Positions 34,201-43,965 of a stretch of 64,000 nt of DNA are shown piece after piece. The notes beneath the pieces are model-generated. The model searched no databases. It saw nothing but the letters and a program-made list of their open reading frames with translations, and was not told where the DNA came from. Every line of letters begins with the position of its first letter. The first letter of the stretch is position 1. A program made the position numbers and the translations under genes. Source of the DNA: Strongylocentrotus droebachiensis (lineage: Eukaryota > Echinodermata > Echinoidea > Camarodonta > Strongylocentrotidae); NCBI GenBank assembly GCA_035222895.1, contig JAVYIG010005392.1, positions 62,001 through 126,000 of the forward strand, written 5' to 3'.

Positions 34201-37200
34201 GTATGTACCCTCTCATCTCTACCACATCATGTTTGAATTATTAAAGGTAAGTACTTACGCTACCTGCTCCATTATAGTAATGGAAATGGTAATGGTGATG
34301 GTAGTAGTAATGGTAATGGTAATAGTGATCATAATAGTAATATGATTGGAAATGGTAATATGAATGGTAATGGTAATAGCAATGGTTATATCAATGTCAA
34401 TGGTTACTGTAATAGCAATAGTAATGCTAATGATAAAGGTAATAGTAATGGTAATAGTAAAATTAATTTCTTAGCATATACTCCTCAAAATGGCAGTATT
34501 CGGCATCCACATCATGCATTGGATCAATGTATTTCTTCTCTCTCTCTCCTCGCCCCACATATTATATTTTACGTCATGTTTTTTCAAAAATGCTGTAGTT
34601 TTGCTGCGTCATATGAATAACATAACTTTTTAATTATATTTTACTTATTGTATAGAATGCAATGCGTGCAGTGATGGAACACAAAGGACCTTCTGCCTCT
34701 GAATTCCCTCCCATTGGAATCCTAGTCACCAAGGGAAAAGAAGACGTTACCATCAAGGTAAGTAAATCAGATCATTCAAGTTGCTGTAAAGCCTGTCTGT
34801 ACTAGTTTGGCCAGGAGGGATTAGACCACCCAGGGTGCTCACTGACAGGTGGCTGGCTATCTCATAAACTCGGCTCTCAATTAACATAAGAAAAAGAGGA
34901 TCATGGGGGACCAGTGGTCACCGGTTAGGCATTGTTTTCTATATAGAGGGAGCAAGTAGCTACAAGTAGGACAGTTTGGCTTTAAGGAACAACAATCATC
35001 AGTGATGGAAAATTTAGAAAGAAAAAGAATTGTCTTTTTTTGGTACATGTGAGCTGCATGTAGACCTTAAGTGTGTCAGCAATCAAACCAGACAGTTCCA
35101 AAGTGTTTTATTAGAAAGTTACTATTCTGAAAGAATATAAGCATCTTGGTAAACAGACATTGTTTTGTTTTATCAATCTGATTCATTAAAAATTTCAGAA
35201 TGTTATCTTTATCAGTTCCAAAGTGTTTTATCAGAAGGTTACTATTCTGAAAGAATATAAGCATCTTGGTAAAAGAACAAGTGTTTTGTTTTATCAATCT
35301 GATTCATTAAAAATTTCAGAATGTGATCTTTATCAGTTCCAAAGTGTTAGAAGGTTACTATTCTGAAAGAATATAAGCATCTTGGTAAAAGAACAAGTGT
35401 TTTGTTTTATCAATCTGATTCAATAGAAATTTGTTTATAATGTGATCTTTAGAAAACGAGTTTTTTATTTTTTTTATTTACTTTGACAAGAGTCTGAAAG
35501 ATATGAAAGCCTTACATTACAGTATGTATTTTGACCTCCTTGTCATGAGTCCTATACGTGAAAAGATTATCAAGCTTTAATGTGTCTATACCAGGCATTT
35601 TAATGGCTGTTTACATACCAGCAATAAAAGCTCACCAATTTAGATCCAGTAGATTTTATTGTTATATTTTCTTTTATTGTTATCATTAGTATGTCACCGG
35701 CCCTTTTATATATTCCAGGGGCCTGTTTCATAAAACTTGTTATCAATAACAAATGCTAACTTTCTATGACAAATTCACTCTCAGCCAATCAGATGCCATG
35801 ATTTCAGTAGCTCATAACAGTTATTGTAACTGTAATGTAATTTATAAAGCTTCTTCTGGGCAAGCTTTCGTCCACTCCTGTGGACTTTCTCAAGCTAAGT
35901 GATCAGTCACACTGCCTGGTGTCTTGCGATCACTGGACCAAAGATAGGTGACAATAGGTATCCAGGGTCCCTGTTTAGTGTAGGCTTAATCCAACTTAAT
36001 CCATATTGACTCTTTCACCTTTCTTGACCAGTTATTGTAATTTTTTATTGATGAAAATTTTTATGAAACCGAGCCCAAATCCATCCCCTCCCATCCCATT
36101 TTGCATACCGGTTCATGTGTGAAATCATTGAATGTTGCAATTAATATTGTTGCAATTAATATTATTATCATATATATATTTGTTAAACTATAATGTACCT
36201 CATTATGTTGAACAGGGCCTCATGGAAGACCACCATTATTGGTGATAATGAGTCACCCTGTCTAAATATCAGAAATAAATGAATAAATAAATAATTTATC
36301 TTTTCCCATCTAGGTATCAGATGAAGGAGGTGGAATTCCTAAGAGCGAGATTGATCTGCTCTTCAATTACATGTACTCCACCGCCCCTGCACCTCCAAAG
36401 CCTGGTGTCAGCATAATACCACCTCTGGTAGGTTTGCTAAATCACCAGAAAAACACTCTGGAAAAAAAATTCTGCCATTCACTATGTTGTTTATATTGTA
36501 GGACGGACCTTGGCAATTATTCTGCACTCATTGTATAGCATGCCTTGTTGCAACAAAATTTCAAGAACTTAAAATGTTGCTTTCTTAAAAAAAAAGGAAG
36601 AAAGACACATCATATATCCAGTGTGTCGGCTCTATCATGATAATAATAATAATAATATTCATTTCTTGTATAGCGCATATCACATTATTAATGTCTCTAT
36701 GCGCTTCCAAATAGAATGCATTAGACCAGTAATACCGTACAGTTATTGATATTTTAATTATTTTTGTCAAGTATGCACCTGAAAATGTGTTACTGGTTAA
36801 AGCAAAGTACCTTGTTTCAAGCAAAAGCAATGGTCAAGAGGTATCAGTAGTGGGCTCCCATGGGGAATTCAACACCATCCGGGTGTTAACTTAATAACAG
36901 GTGTTGTCAATCACCAGGATTAGCCTTCAGTTCTATGACCAGCAGGTTTTATGTTATGCTCTCAGAGCTGCCAACCATTACATTTTCCCCAGAATTATTC
37001 TGTTTTTTTTCTCCCAATTACGTTAGTACGTTCTTTCTTCATATTTTTTTTTGCACATCAACCAAATGCCCTACAATATTGATCACTACTTCACTACATT
37101 GCAGGTTTTTTTAGTATTCATTTTGTTTATTCTGCCATTGTTTTCTACTTCCTACATTTAGGCTGGTTATGGATATGGTCTGCCCATCTCAAGACTGTAT

Positions 37201-38048
37201 GCCAAGTATTTCCATGGTGACCTGACGCTTAGCTCCATGGACGGCTACGGCACTGATGCAGTAGTCTACCTCAAGGTTTGTAGTATAAAATAAAATATAT
37301 ATAATAAATACTAACTCCACAGAAGAATAATGAGCCAAATAAATACCCATTCATGGTTATGATGTCATCAGATTAAGTCAATATATTGTTTTTGTGATAG
37401 ATTATGTGCCTTCTTTGTACACTAATTCATTGATATTGGAAGTCAAGGTTTGCGGAAGGCCAAATCTGTGTTATCAGTTTTAATTTTTGCACATTTGAAT
37501 AGGTAAGTTTATTTTGGAAGTGCCCCTAATTATTATAATTACCACATGTTTATTTGTATGTGATTTTCAGCAACTTCTTGTAAATTGATTAATGCAAACA
37601 AATTGGCGGTCGTTCAGGAGTCCCATTTTCTTACCGATCAACCGTATCTTGAAGAAAATAAAATGAAATATCAAGCACTGGTCATTATCCAGCGAACTTG
37701 GATGATGAGTTAGATGACAAGTATGTCAGAAAATTAATAAAAGTAATTGGTCTTTCTGCAAGTAGATCATAGTTGGCATACTTGATGGTTTTTCACAAAT
37801 TCTTTCCCATTGAATGATTGAGCTATGTTTGCTGAGGAGAAATGAAAATGTATCTCTTAGAATTTGTCTTACATGTACGGTATGATATTCTTTTCATCTT
37901 GCAGGTACTATCGAGCGAGGCTTCAGAGCTGCTACCCATCTACAACAGCGCTGTGTCAAGGTATTACAAGACACCTACCCCTGCAAGCGACTGGAGTACA
38001 CCGGGTTACTTCATTCGAAACTACACCACCAAGAGATATGGGAAATAA
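19131..38048 (+). CDS. PDK: Pyruvate dehydrogenase kinase, mitochondrial (12 exons)
   Basis: This gene encodes the kinase that phosphorylates the E1-alpha subunit of the pyruvate dehydrogenase complex in the mitochondrial matrix and so shuts down pyruvate oxidation. Twelve coding exons with GT-AG borders and consistent phases give 411 residues; animal PDKs have about 405-435. The N terminus is basic ([15 protein letters not shown]), fitting a mitochondrial signal, followed by [15 protein letters not shown]. Seen motifs: His124 in IRNRHVNVV, the N box ELLKNAMRA (Glu251, Asn255), the G1 box SDEGGGIP (Asp291), the G2 box [16 protein letters not shown] (329-344) and the C-terminal DW pair (393-394) that marks PDK rather than BCKDK. 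All key residues are present. It cannot be assigned to a vertebrate PDK1-4 paralogue. Intron 1 is 8.5 kb and, like the others, is rich in MITEs. Confidence 0.95.
22813..23165. mobile_element. hAT-type MITE with 8-bp target duplication
   Basis: The 353-base element starts TAGTGCTGTAG and ends TTACAGCACTA. It is flanked on both sides by a perfect GTTAAAAT (22805-22812 and 23166-23173). An 8-base duplication with CAGTGCTGTA-like ends is the mark of the hAT superfamily. There is no coding capacity; a T run of about 22 bases lies inside. Confidence 0.85.
24072..24505 (+). repeat. Tandem duplication, ~214-bp unit, two copies
   Basis: AATCTAATGACGAGTTAGTC starts at 24090 and again at 24304, and both copies run through GTGACGTCACCTCAT and GCACATTGAAACAAG to CTCTAGTACTGGCAC. 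Differences are few, so the duplication is fairly young. Each copy holds a full CRE-like TGACGTCA. Confidence 0.9.
24637..24752. repeat. Perfect 33-bp inverted repeat (hairpin)
   Basis: 24637-24669 is the exact reverse complement of 24720-24752, with a 50-base loop. It may be the core of a decayed MITE: GGTGGACTATCCCTTTAAT at about 24961 looks like a MITE right end, but no left end was found. Confidence 0.85.
25505..25838 (+). repeat. Repeat R, copy 1
   Basis: About 335 bases beginning GTAGACCTCTTAATAATAAG, also present at 26228-26570 in the same orientation. The two copies are separated exactly by a TTAA-type MITE. No coding content. Confidence 0.85.
25839..26226 (+). mobile_element. TTAA-type MITE family A, copy 1
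   Basis: TTAA at both ends, inner ends AGAGAAGGTTGAGTTCTGG and CTAGAACTCAGCTTCATCT (imperfect inverted repeats of about 19 bases), 388 bases. The same element is at 27174-27562 and 50396-50789. TTAA targets are used by piggyBac and Kolobok transposons. Confidence 0.85.
26228..26570 (+). repeat. Repeat R, copy 2
   Basis: Second copy of the sequence at 25505-25838, with about 10 percent differences and small indels by eye. Confidence 0.85.
27174..27562 (+). mobile_element. TTAA-type MITE family A, copy 2
   Basis: TTAA AGAGAAGGTTGAGTTCTGG at the left and CCAGAACTCAACTTTATCT TTAA at the right give the cleanest ends of the three copies. It lies just before PDK exon 2. Confidence 0.9.
27792..27936 (+). 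CDS. PDK: PDK exon 2 (residues 40-88)
   Basis: Acceptor CTCTACAG, donor GTAAGA, phase 1 to 2. Encodes [20 protein letters not shown], part of the PDK N-terminal helical domain. Confidence 0.95.
27950..28313. mobile_element. MITE with ~45-bp terminal inverted repeats
   Basis: AGGCCTGTTTTCATCAGCTC at the left is mirrored by GCTGATAAAGACATACCT at the right; pairing continues through GAGATTGCCAAATA and the CCCGCTATTT word. AAT borders both ends and may be a 3-base target duplication. The element starts only 14 bases after PDK exon 2. Confidence 0.8.
29048..29085 (+). repeat. G-run
   Basis: A run of about 15 G interrupted by one A, in PDK intron 2. Similar runs occur near 32780, 42918, 43082 and 44849. 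Confidence 0.8.
30398..30469 (+). CDS. PDK: PDK exon 3 (residues 88-112)
   Basis: Acceptor TTTAG, donor GTATGT. Encodes [20 protein letters not shown]; the tryptophan is split by the intron. Confidence 0.95.
31245..31308 (+). CDS. PDK: PDK exon 4 (residues 112-133)
   Basis: Acceptor CCTCAG, donor GTACGT. Encodes [14 protein letters not shown], including the conserved histidine. Confidence 0.95.
31741..31861 (+). CDS. PDK: PDK exon 5 (residues 134-174)
   Basis: Acceptor CTTGCAG, donor GTAAGT. Encodes [20 protein letters not shown], a strongly conserved PDK helix. Confidence 0.95.
32371..32575 (+). mobile_element. TTAA-type MITE family B, copy 1
   Basis: TTAA AGCCCCACTG at the left and CAGATGGGCT TTAA at the right, 205 bases, in PDK intron 5. 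The core contains CGGTGACCATTGGTCCCCCA. An inverted copy is at 34786-34985. Confidence 0.85.
32668..32754 (+). CDS. PDK: PDK exon 6 (residues 174-203)
   Basis: Acceptor TTTTCAG, donor GTAAGT. Encodes [20 protein letters not shown]; the GSIDP phrase is typical of PDKs. Confidence 0.95.
32874..33046 (+). mobile_element. TTAA-type MITE family C, deleted copy
   Basis: Shares ATAAATATCTTGATAATCA, GGCTTGTAAAAGTCA and CATGAGCTAAATC with the longer copy at 52288-52679 and has TTAA at both ends. It is only 173 bases and lacks much of the left part. Confidence 0.75.
33421..33600 (+). repeat. Diverged single relic of the right-hand satellite
   Basis: In PDK intron 6, the words TATTGACCCTTGACCTGAAG, AAGATATGAT and TTTCACAAAATGGCGCCTAG appear in the same order as in each satellite unit after 55294. 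The CRE-like TGACGTCA of the satellite reads GGGGTCAT here. Confidence 0.65.
33743..33789 (+). pseudogene. Partial duplicate of PDK exon 7
   Basis: Preceded by ATAATTAG, the 47 bases repeat the first part of exon 7 and still translate to [15 protein letters not shown] in the same phase. After that it diverges into a further copy of CCAAGTACC(A)TTGTGATCAATAT and has no donor equivalent to the exon 7 donor. It lies 112 bases before the true exon and is part of a local tandem duplication. It is probably not spliced in, but keeps an acceptor. Confidence 0.75.
33855..33932 (+). CDS. PDK: PDK exon 7 (residues 203-229)
   Basis: Acceptor CTATTAG, donor GTGAGT. Encodes [20 protein letters not shown]. 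Chosen over the upstream partial duplicate because only this copy continues to a donor and joins exon 8 in phase. Confidence 0.95.
34170..34246 (+). CDS. PDK: PDK exon 8 (residues 229-254)
   Basis: Acceptor TCCTACAG, donor GTAAGT. Encodes [19 protein letters not shown], ending inside the N box. Confidence 0.95.
34270..34465 (+). repeat. (AATGGT/AATAGT)n imperfect microsatellite
   Basis: About 195 bases of AATGGTAATGGTAATAGT-type hexamers with many substitutions, in PDK intron 8, 25 bases after the exon. The Asn/Gly-rich open frame is an artefact. Confidence 0.9.
34656..34757 (+). CDS. PDK: PDK exon 9 (residues 255-288)
   Basis: Acceptor TTGTATAG, donor GTAAGT. Begins with Asn255 of the N box (NAMRAVMEH), the Mg-ATP ligand, and ends [11 protein letters not shown]. 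Confidence 0.95.
34786..34985 (-). mobile_element. TTAA-type MITE family B, copy 2 (inverted)
   Basis: Reverse-complement copy of 32371-32575; over the core (TGACCACTGGTCCCCCAT type) only a few bases differ. Right end GGCT TTAA; left target site reads GTAA. It lies 28 bases after PDK exon 9. Confidence 0.85.
35090..35450 (+). repeat. Tandem repeat, ~122-bp unit, three copies
   Basis: CAGTTCCAAAGTGTTTTAT, TTACTATTCTGAAAGAATAT and TTGTTTTATCAATCTGATTC recur at 35094, 35215 and 35335 in PDK intron 9. The third copy is slightly shortened. Confidence 0.9.
35718..36075. mobile_element. MITE with GGGCCTGTTTCATAAAAC ends, interrupted
   Basis: Left end GGGGCCTGTTTCATAAAAC and right end TTTTATGAAACCGAGCCC are inverted repeats. 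The body contains AGCCAATCAGA. A foreign 211-base piece sits inside it at 35830-36040. Confidence 0.7.
35830..36040. mobile_element. Insertion nested in a MITE, 12-bp direct flanks
   Basis: CAGTTATTGTAA occurs at 35818-35829 and again at 36029-36040. The first occurrence continues the MITE on the left and the second on the right, as expected of a target-site duplication. The insert includes GCAAGCTTTCGTCCACTCCT and TGGACTTTCTCAAGC, wording that recalls Penelope-like retroelements, but it is too short to assign. Confidence 0.6.
36190..36296 (+). mobile_element. 3' end of a non-LTR retrotransposon
   Basis: CAGGGCCTCATGGAAGACCA followed by GATAATGAGTCACCCTGT and an AATAAATGAATAAATAAATAA tail looks like the 3' end of a heavily 5'-truncated LINE. 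The clade is not assigned. Confidence 0.5.
36314..36427 (+). CDS. PDK: PDK exon 10 (residues 289-326)
   Basis: Acceptor ATCTAG, donor GTAGGT. Encodes the G1 box VSDEGGGIP and [16 protein letters not shown], the ATP-lid side of the nucleotide pocket. Confidence 0.95.
36635..36760 (-). mobile_element. Retroposon 3' tail (minus strand)
   Basis: On the minus strand, a GCGCATAGAGAC...GCGCTATACAAGAAATG stretch ends in (ATT)n. The same plan (short GCGC hairpin, then CTATA(C/T)AA, then ATT tail) is seen at 49005-49075 and near 50315-50390. Confidence 0.5.
37162..37275 (+). CDS. PDK: PDK exon 11 (residues 327-364)
   Basis: Acceptor ACATTTAG, donor GTTTGT. Encodes the G2 box [20 protein letters not shown] and [12 protein letters not shown]. 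Confidence 0.95.
37905..38048 (+). CDS. PDK: PDK exon 12 (residues 365-411, stop)
   Basis: Acceptor TCTTGCAG; ends at TAA. Encodes [15 protein letters not shown] and the DW motif in PASDWSTPG, used in other PDKs for dimer contact and activity. Confidence 0.95.
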   Translation, partial: VLSSEASELLPIYNSAVSRYYKTPTPASDWSTPGYFIRNYTTKRYGK

Positions 38049-39350
38049 ACAATCTGTAAACTCGTAAGGATCTCAGAGAACTATCCCAGAAGAAAAGCAC
38101 TCCTGTCGCCAAATAAAACATCTCCAAGGAGTAGTCAAAGCAGTCGTTTTGAAAGAGACTAAACACATGCATTTGTGAAGGATGGCTGTCGATATTACAC
38201 CTTTCAAGACTGATGTAAAACATTGCTGTATGGCTTGACAAAAGATTCTCTTGTCATTGAAATTTCACATAGCGTAGGGGCCTTGTGGGAATAGTGTGTG
38301 TGATTGATCAAAGCTGAATTAGAATGCACCTAACATGTTGCTGTTACATGTTCACTGCGGTTTGTGCAGCAAGGAGTAAAATCTGTTGGCTGATTTATTT
38401 GCATTCAGTGCACTCTTTCTTCAGCACTTGATTAAGCATTGTACATCATGGTATATTATCATATTTGCAATGCAATATGTGCTTAAACTCTTGTGCATGT
38501 GGTATACATTGATGATTGCATGATCTTTCAAATGTTTCTTTTGTAAATAGTCCATCTTGCTAACATATTCCAATTCAATGCATGCTTTTTAAACGTAGGG
38601 TGTTCGTGACATCCTGAAAGCTTGCATGAGGCTTCCCCAACATAGCAACAAATAATGTATGAAGACTGGATTCCAAGTATTGTAGTTCATTCAGTGATAA
38701 CAGGTTAATGGAATAACTTGTCAGGAAAAAAACTTGAAATTTGAATATGTTAGTAAGCCGGTCTATTACACCTACATAAGCCTCATGTATATCCCAAAGG
38801 GCGGGCTTAACATACAAATTTGTTTCTTGCACAGCAGAGCGATCTTCGTTCTATACTGGTACATCATTTTAATTGGTATTAAATCATTGGCTACTTCAAG
38901 TGAAGATTGTTCTATTATGACATCAATAGAACCTGGAAATTGCATCATTAGCATGAGACTGTGTGATCCAAGTCATGATACATAGCTTTGAAGGTCTGAT
39001 TTAAAGCTCGCCATAATTTTATGTTAAACATGAAATGTGTTAAAAGGTATTAAAACTGATTTTAGAGAGAGTTTCTAAAGCCAGTCCAAACACAATTGCT
39101 CTCCGATGCGAAGAGAACAAATTTGGAACTTGTACATAGCTTTCATATATTTTTGTATAAGTTGTACATATGTTATGTAAATTATAGTCATAATGTGATA
39201 CAATTATTAAAGTTGTAGATAAAAAATATATATAATCACACCGGTACTAATATCATTTCCATGCTCAATTTTACTGAAGTGTGATTATACGTCATCATTT
39301 GATTTTATTGAGACTCGTATTATCTTGGGTACTGCAATTCTCTCTGCTGT
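38049..39350 (+). other. PDK 3' UTR and downstream DNA
   Basis: Follows the TAA stop. An AATAAA-type signal is at about 38114, but other candidates lie further on, so the 3' end of the mRNA is unknown. No other gene seen. Confidence 0.5.
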
Positions 39351-39353
39351 GAG

Positions 39354-39757
39354 CCAGAATAGAGTGGTGAAGTGTGACGTCATCAAAAATCTATTTTTAG
39401 AATTTCTCAATTTTTTCTTCATATTCCGAAAGAACATAAAAAATAATGTCCAAATGTCGAAAACCAATTGAATATGTTAAGTATTGGCTGAGATATGACC
39501 ATCTGAATGAATATATGTCCTATGGGAACTCAGTGTTATATGCTCTGGCTCCTACCCGTTAGGAGCCAGCTCATATAACACTGAGTTCCTATGGGGAGTA
39601 TATTTATTCAGATGGTCATATCTCAGCCAATACTTAACATATTCAATTGGTTTTCGACATTTGGACATTATTTTTTATGTTCTTTCGGAATATGAAGAAA
39701 AAATTGAGAAATTCTAAAAATACATTTTTGTGACGTCACAGCTTCGGTACTCTATGG
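39354..39757. mobile_element. Foldback element with ~200-bp arms
   Basis: The left arm from ATAGAGTGG through GTGACGTCATC is mirrored by GTGACGTCACAGCTTCGG and ACTCTATGG on the right. Pairing is near perfect toward the centre, which is GGCTCCTACCCGTTAGGAGCC near 39549. There is no coding capacity. Each arm carries a CRE-like TGACGTCA near its outer end. Confidence 0.85.
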
Positions 39758-39759
39758 TG

Positions 39760-42700
39760 CGTAACTGTCATAACTCTACGTACAGTTTAACTCTCTTCTA
39801 GCTGGCTCTTAAAAGACAATAGGTGATAGGTTTATACTGCAATGACAATCTTTTTGAATTGAATAGTTTCTTTGGTCCTAGACCTTTGTGGAAACTACAA
39901 ATGTGTGTCAAATATTCATATTCCTATTACTTTTCCTTTATTTTTTTTTAAATTCCTATTACTTTTTTTACTTTTTTTTTTATTCAATATTTATTTTGAA
40001 TTTTCCATTTTCTTTGGAATGTCATAATCCAGGAAAAACTTAATCTAATATTCATATGAAAAGAAAATGATGGTCTTCTATGTAGAAATTATAAAAAGCA
40101 GTATTCTTAGTATAGATCAAGAATCGCCTAAAAAAAAATTCTTGAAAACAAAATATCGGCTGTTCCTGCAATGGACTATAGCAGAATAGTCTTTTAGCGC
40201 ACAAGTTTGTCAGATGAATGGTCCTTGTGTAGGACCTGCTCTTCCACAACCTAAATCAGTTTTATCATTGTTCTCACATCAGACAAAATAGAGTAGAAAA
40301 CATAATAAAACAATATAAATTCAGAGATTCAACAAAGTAATACATACAAAGAGTAGCTTGGGCTCTCAAATTAAAAATGCCCCAGAACTAAAGCAGGCAT
40401 TTTAAATTTGTATTTTAAAACTAAATTTATATTTTCTAAACAAATTCCACTTTTGCTGTAGGTTTTGCATTCCGTGTTCTAAAAGTTACACTTAGAGTGG
40501 AAACTTGGCTAATACTTGTGACCATGGTGATACAGGGCTATTATGTTGTAACAAATTTGCGTTTGATTTTAATTAGTATTGTATCATAATTACTTGTTTA
40601 AGAATTAAGGCATAGAGGACCAAGCATGCAAGATTTTCATTTAGATGCACTTCTGTCCAGATAATAACCCCTTTCATAACAGTAAAGCTTGAAGTGTTTT
40701 TGATAATGTTAACATTATAAGTTTCAGGCTGATATGTTTGACCATGAACTTTGGATTTATATATCAGCCAGGGTTACCAAAAGAAACATCCTCAATTGAT
40801 GGTGATGATCATTGATATTTCTCTACCAAAACACCTTTACTTTCAAAATGTTATCATTGTTGTAACAAGTACTAAATATGAGGTTCTACCACACCAATTT
40901 TTTGCAGTTTACATTTTGATAAATTTAAATCTTGATAAATTTAAATCTATTACTAGTATTAATGCTGCAAATCATTTTCATTCTTCATAATTATTACATG
41001 AATATACAATTGATGTAAGTTAATTAACTATCTGTATTATGAAGTAGCTGCATGCTGTAAAGAATTGAAACAGAAATGCTGGAAAATGTAGATTTCCTAT
41101 GTTCTCTTTAAATTATGCAGATTTGCACTATATTCATGCTGCAGATGTAACTATTAATTTCAGTTTCGGGTAATGTAGCACCCAAATCTAGCATCAACTC
41201 TTATTAGTTTTGGTTGTTTCAAAGATTTGCACTCTCCACTGTAGTTCATTAATGACTTGCCGTACAATATACATTAATATTAAGTAGCCGTAGTTTACCT
41301 ACTCAATTTTTTTTTTTTTTTTTTTTTTACAATACTTTAAATTGCATATCAGCAATGCCCATTTTCAGTGCTATGATATAATTTTTTGACTAACCCAATA
41401 TTCATGATGCTGTTTTCTCAAGAAATTATATGTATTGTTAAATCAATAGTTGAAATGGCCAGTAGCTATATTATGTACATTGAAGTCGTGATGTAATGGA
41501 AAACCTTTTATATATTGCCAAGTACAATGTGTGGTAAAATTAACCAGTCGTATTGTCTTTGGTAAGGGCATATAATGCAATTTGGAAACTAGCGATGCTT
41601 TCCAGAAGTAGGAATTAAATTTTCACAAAGCACTATTAAAGCTAGGAGAAATCAATCCTCCGTTGAATTATATTTCCAAAAGGGCTTTTGAAGTTTTGCT
41701 GAATGGTTGAGTGCCGAGATTTTCATATCATGCATGTTGTCTTGTAAATTAGGTAAAATGTGCCATTTATGTCGGTAATTCAACAACACCTACACAAAAA
41801 AGAGCTAAACAACTGGTCAGTAAGATATTTGAAGCTTTAGCAGTGATTGGGACAATCTTTTTTTCAGTTCAGTACACCTCTGTTAACATTTTCTTCCTTA
41901 AAAAAAGAGAAAAGAAGGTGATTTACTAATAATGACTTCTTGCCTGAAATATTATGTAAGTAATAGAAATTAAGAAGTATTATATGATAATGTACTCATT
42001 CATGAATGTTAAAATGTAAATAAATAATTAGTCAGCAACATATATATATATATATATATGAAGAAAATGAATGTTTATGATACAGGATGTAATTAAGTCC
42101 CCCTTTTGAGCAACAGGTTAAAGAATAAACAAATGCCTCTATTACTAGAAAGAACTATTCAAGCAAAATTGGAACTACATCATCCTTGCATATTGGACAA
42201 TGTATATTATATGGCTACTCAATTCTATATATATTATATATATATTTACATTGTAGATACAAAAAAGCCATTATATATAATTATATATGATTGGCCTTTT
42301 TTCTCCATTGTGAACAGGATTAAATGAAAAATTTAGTAATTTTCAAGAAAAACATACACCTCACAACAATGTTTGAAGAACAAGTCCTAATTTCCCTCCT
42401 TGAAAAATATTCCAAATGAGATACTCTCCAAGATATTTTTTTACGTTTTCAGCATAATCTGGTGCCTTTGTTATATTGAATAAATGCTTTGTACATAAAT
42501 ACACAAGGTGTATTTGACATTTTGACTTAAAAAATGCTTACCATACCGTATATTGATTTACAGTATAACAGTATAATCCTGTTTCAAGTTTACTTTAAAT
42601 TACCCAATTGTAGTTTTTATTTTATTTCAAAAACATACAATTTAATACCTGTCGACTAGCCTAGGCATGGTTATTGTGAGCTGTAACATCCTGTATTATA

Positions 42701-43300
42701 ATTGTAATATTCATGATAAGAAAATCAAATCAACAAGATGTTTTGGGGTAAATATTCAGCTCATTTTGTCAATTAACATTAGATTGTGAAGATGTGTGAA
42801 ATAAAACTGCAATAATACATCAAGATTAGCCTGCTTTCTCATTTGTTTGTGTTTTTCATATTTCAGGAACAGATAAAAACAAACGTGTGGGCTCGACTTT
42901 TTATTTTATATTTTTATTTGGGGGGGGGGGGGGGGGAGGTGAAATTATGAAGGTTTTTTTTTTTTTAAAGCATCTAAGTATTTAGTTACAATTATTTGTC
43001 TAGAGAGAGAGAGAGAGAGAGGAGAAAGGGAGGGGGGGGGGTGGGAGATAAATATAGAGGGGTGATTATAAATATCTCTATGGGGGGGGGGGGGATGGAA
43101 ATTGTTGCAAGCAGAGGAAAATTATCAACAATCAAGGTAGACAAAGTTTGAACAAGTACAATACAGGGGGAAAGAGTGAATAAAATATATACTGACAAAT
43201 GTTAATATCATTTTTTGTCATATCATGTGCAATGCATTTCGATTGTAGTTCCTAGTGTGGAGCTCAATTTCTGAAGGTAACTACATCAAATTTGCAGTAT
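39760..43300. other. Intergenic DNA, no gene recognised
   Basis: AT-rich. Low-complexity patches include a T run at about 41307-41328, (TA)n at about 42040-42058 and 42225-42245, G runs near 42918-42938 and 43081-43094, and (AG)n at 43002-43021. AATAAA words at about 42478 and 42799 could end a very long PDK 3' UTR, which I cannot test. Confidence 0.5.
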
Positions 43301-43500
43301 TACAGTGCCGACCAAGCGCAGCGCCAGTAAGATCGACGACGTGGTTTCCATACTCGAAAATTGCGAGTCTTGCTCATCTATTTCCGTCTAAAGTGTGTGT
43401 TCTGTCTTGATTCTGAATGAAATTGTAGTCTAGATGATAGATCTGACGAAGAAATACGGGCATTTTTAGACATATCAGGTGAGGTCCTCTTTCTTTTCCA
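43300..43500 (+). promoter_or_regulatory. Possible POLR3D 5' UTR exon
   Basis: A stretch of higher GC (GACCAAGCGCAGCGCCAG) leads to ACATATCAG followed by GTGAGGTCC at about 43481, a good donor. An acceptor CTCTAACAG near 45580 lies shortly before the POLR3D ATG. Together they suggest a leader exon and an intron that holds the foldback element, but this is inference. Confidence 0.3.
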
Positions 43501-43965
43501 AGGTTTTTATCGAGGTTTCTTCACGCTCTAAATCCTGTCCAGTCCCATTCACAGTATTCCGTGTTAGTGTACTTACTGTTAGGTCTACTCGCATGTTTCT
43601 TTCAATTTGACCAGCTAGATCTGCTATAGGCCTAGAGTTTTGTGACACTAACACAGTCTTATTCTAGATATGGGTCCTCCTCACTCCTCCAAATCAGGAA
43701 GTCCTATCAGAGTGTAGGGATGTAGTCCCCTACATTATCATTGCCGTTGAATCTCCCTGTTTTGTTTTGGCTTCGCCCGAAATAGAAAAATATTTTATTT
43801 TGGCTTGACTTGGTCTTGACTACAGGGAACAATAGAGTCTCAATATCTAATTCAATGCGTAATTCAATGATAGATCTACTATTGAAAGGTTTTAGATCTA
43901 TAGACCGAGAAATCAGTCTGTCTTGCAATTGCATTGTGCCGGGAAATGTTCAGCTGGTGATGCCG

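Noticed and set aside
34342-34620. Asn/Gly-rich open frame
   Set aside because: It is a translated microsatellite in PDK intron 8.
19131-38048. Branched-chain ketoacid dehydrogenase kinase (BCKDK) as identity
   Set aside because: The DW motif, the GSIDP phrase and the overall pattern match pyruvate dehydrogenase kinases better.
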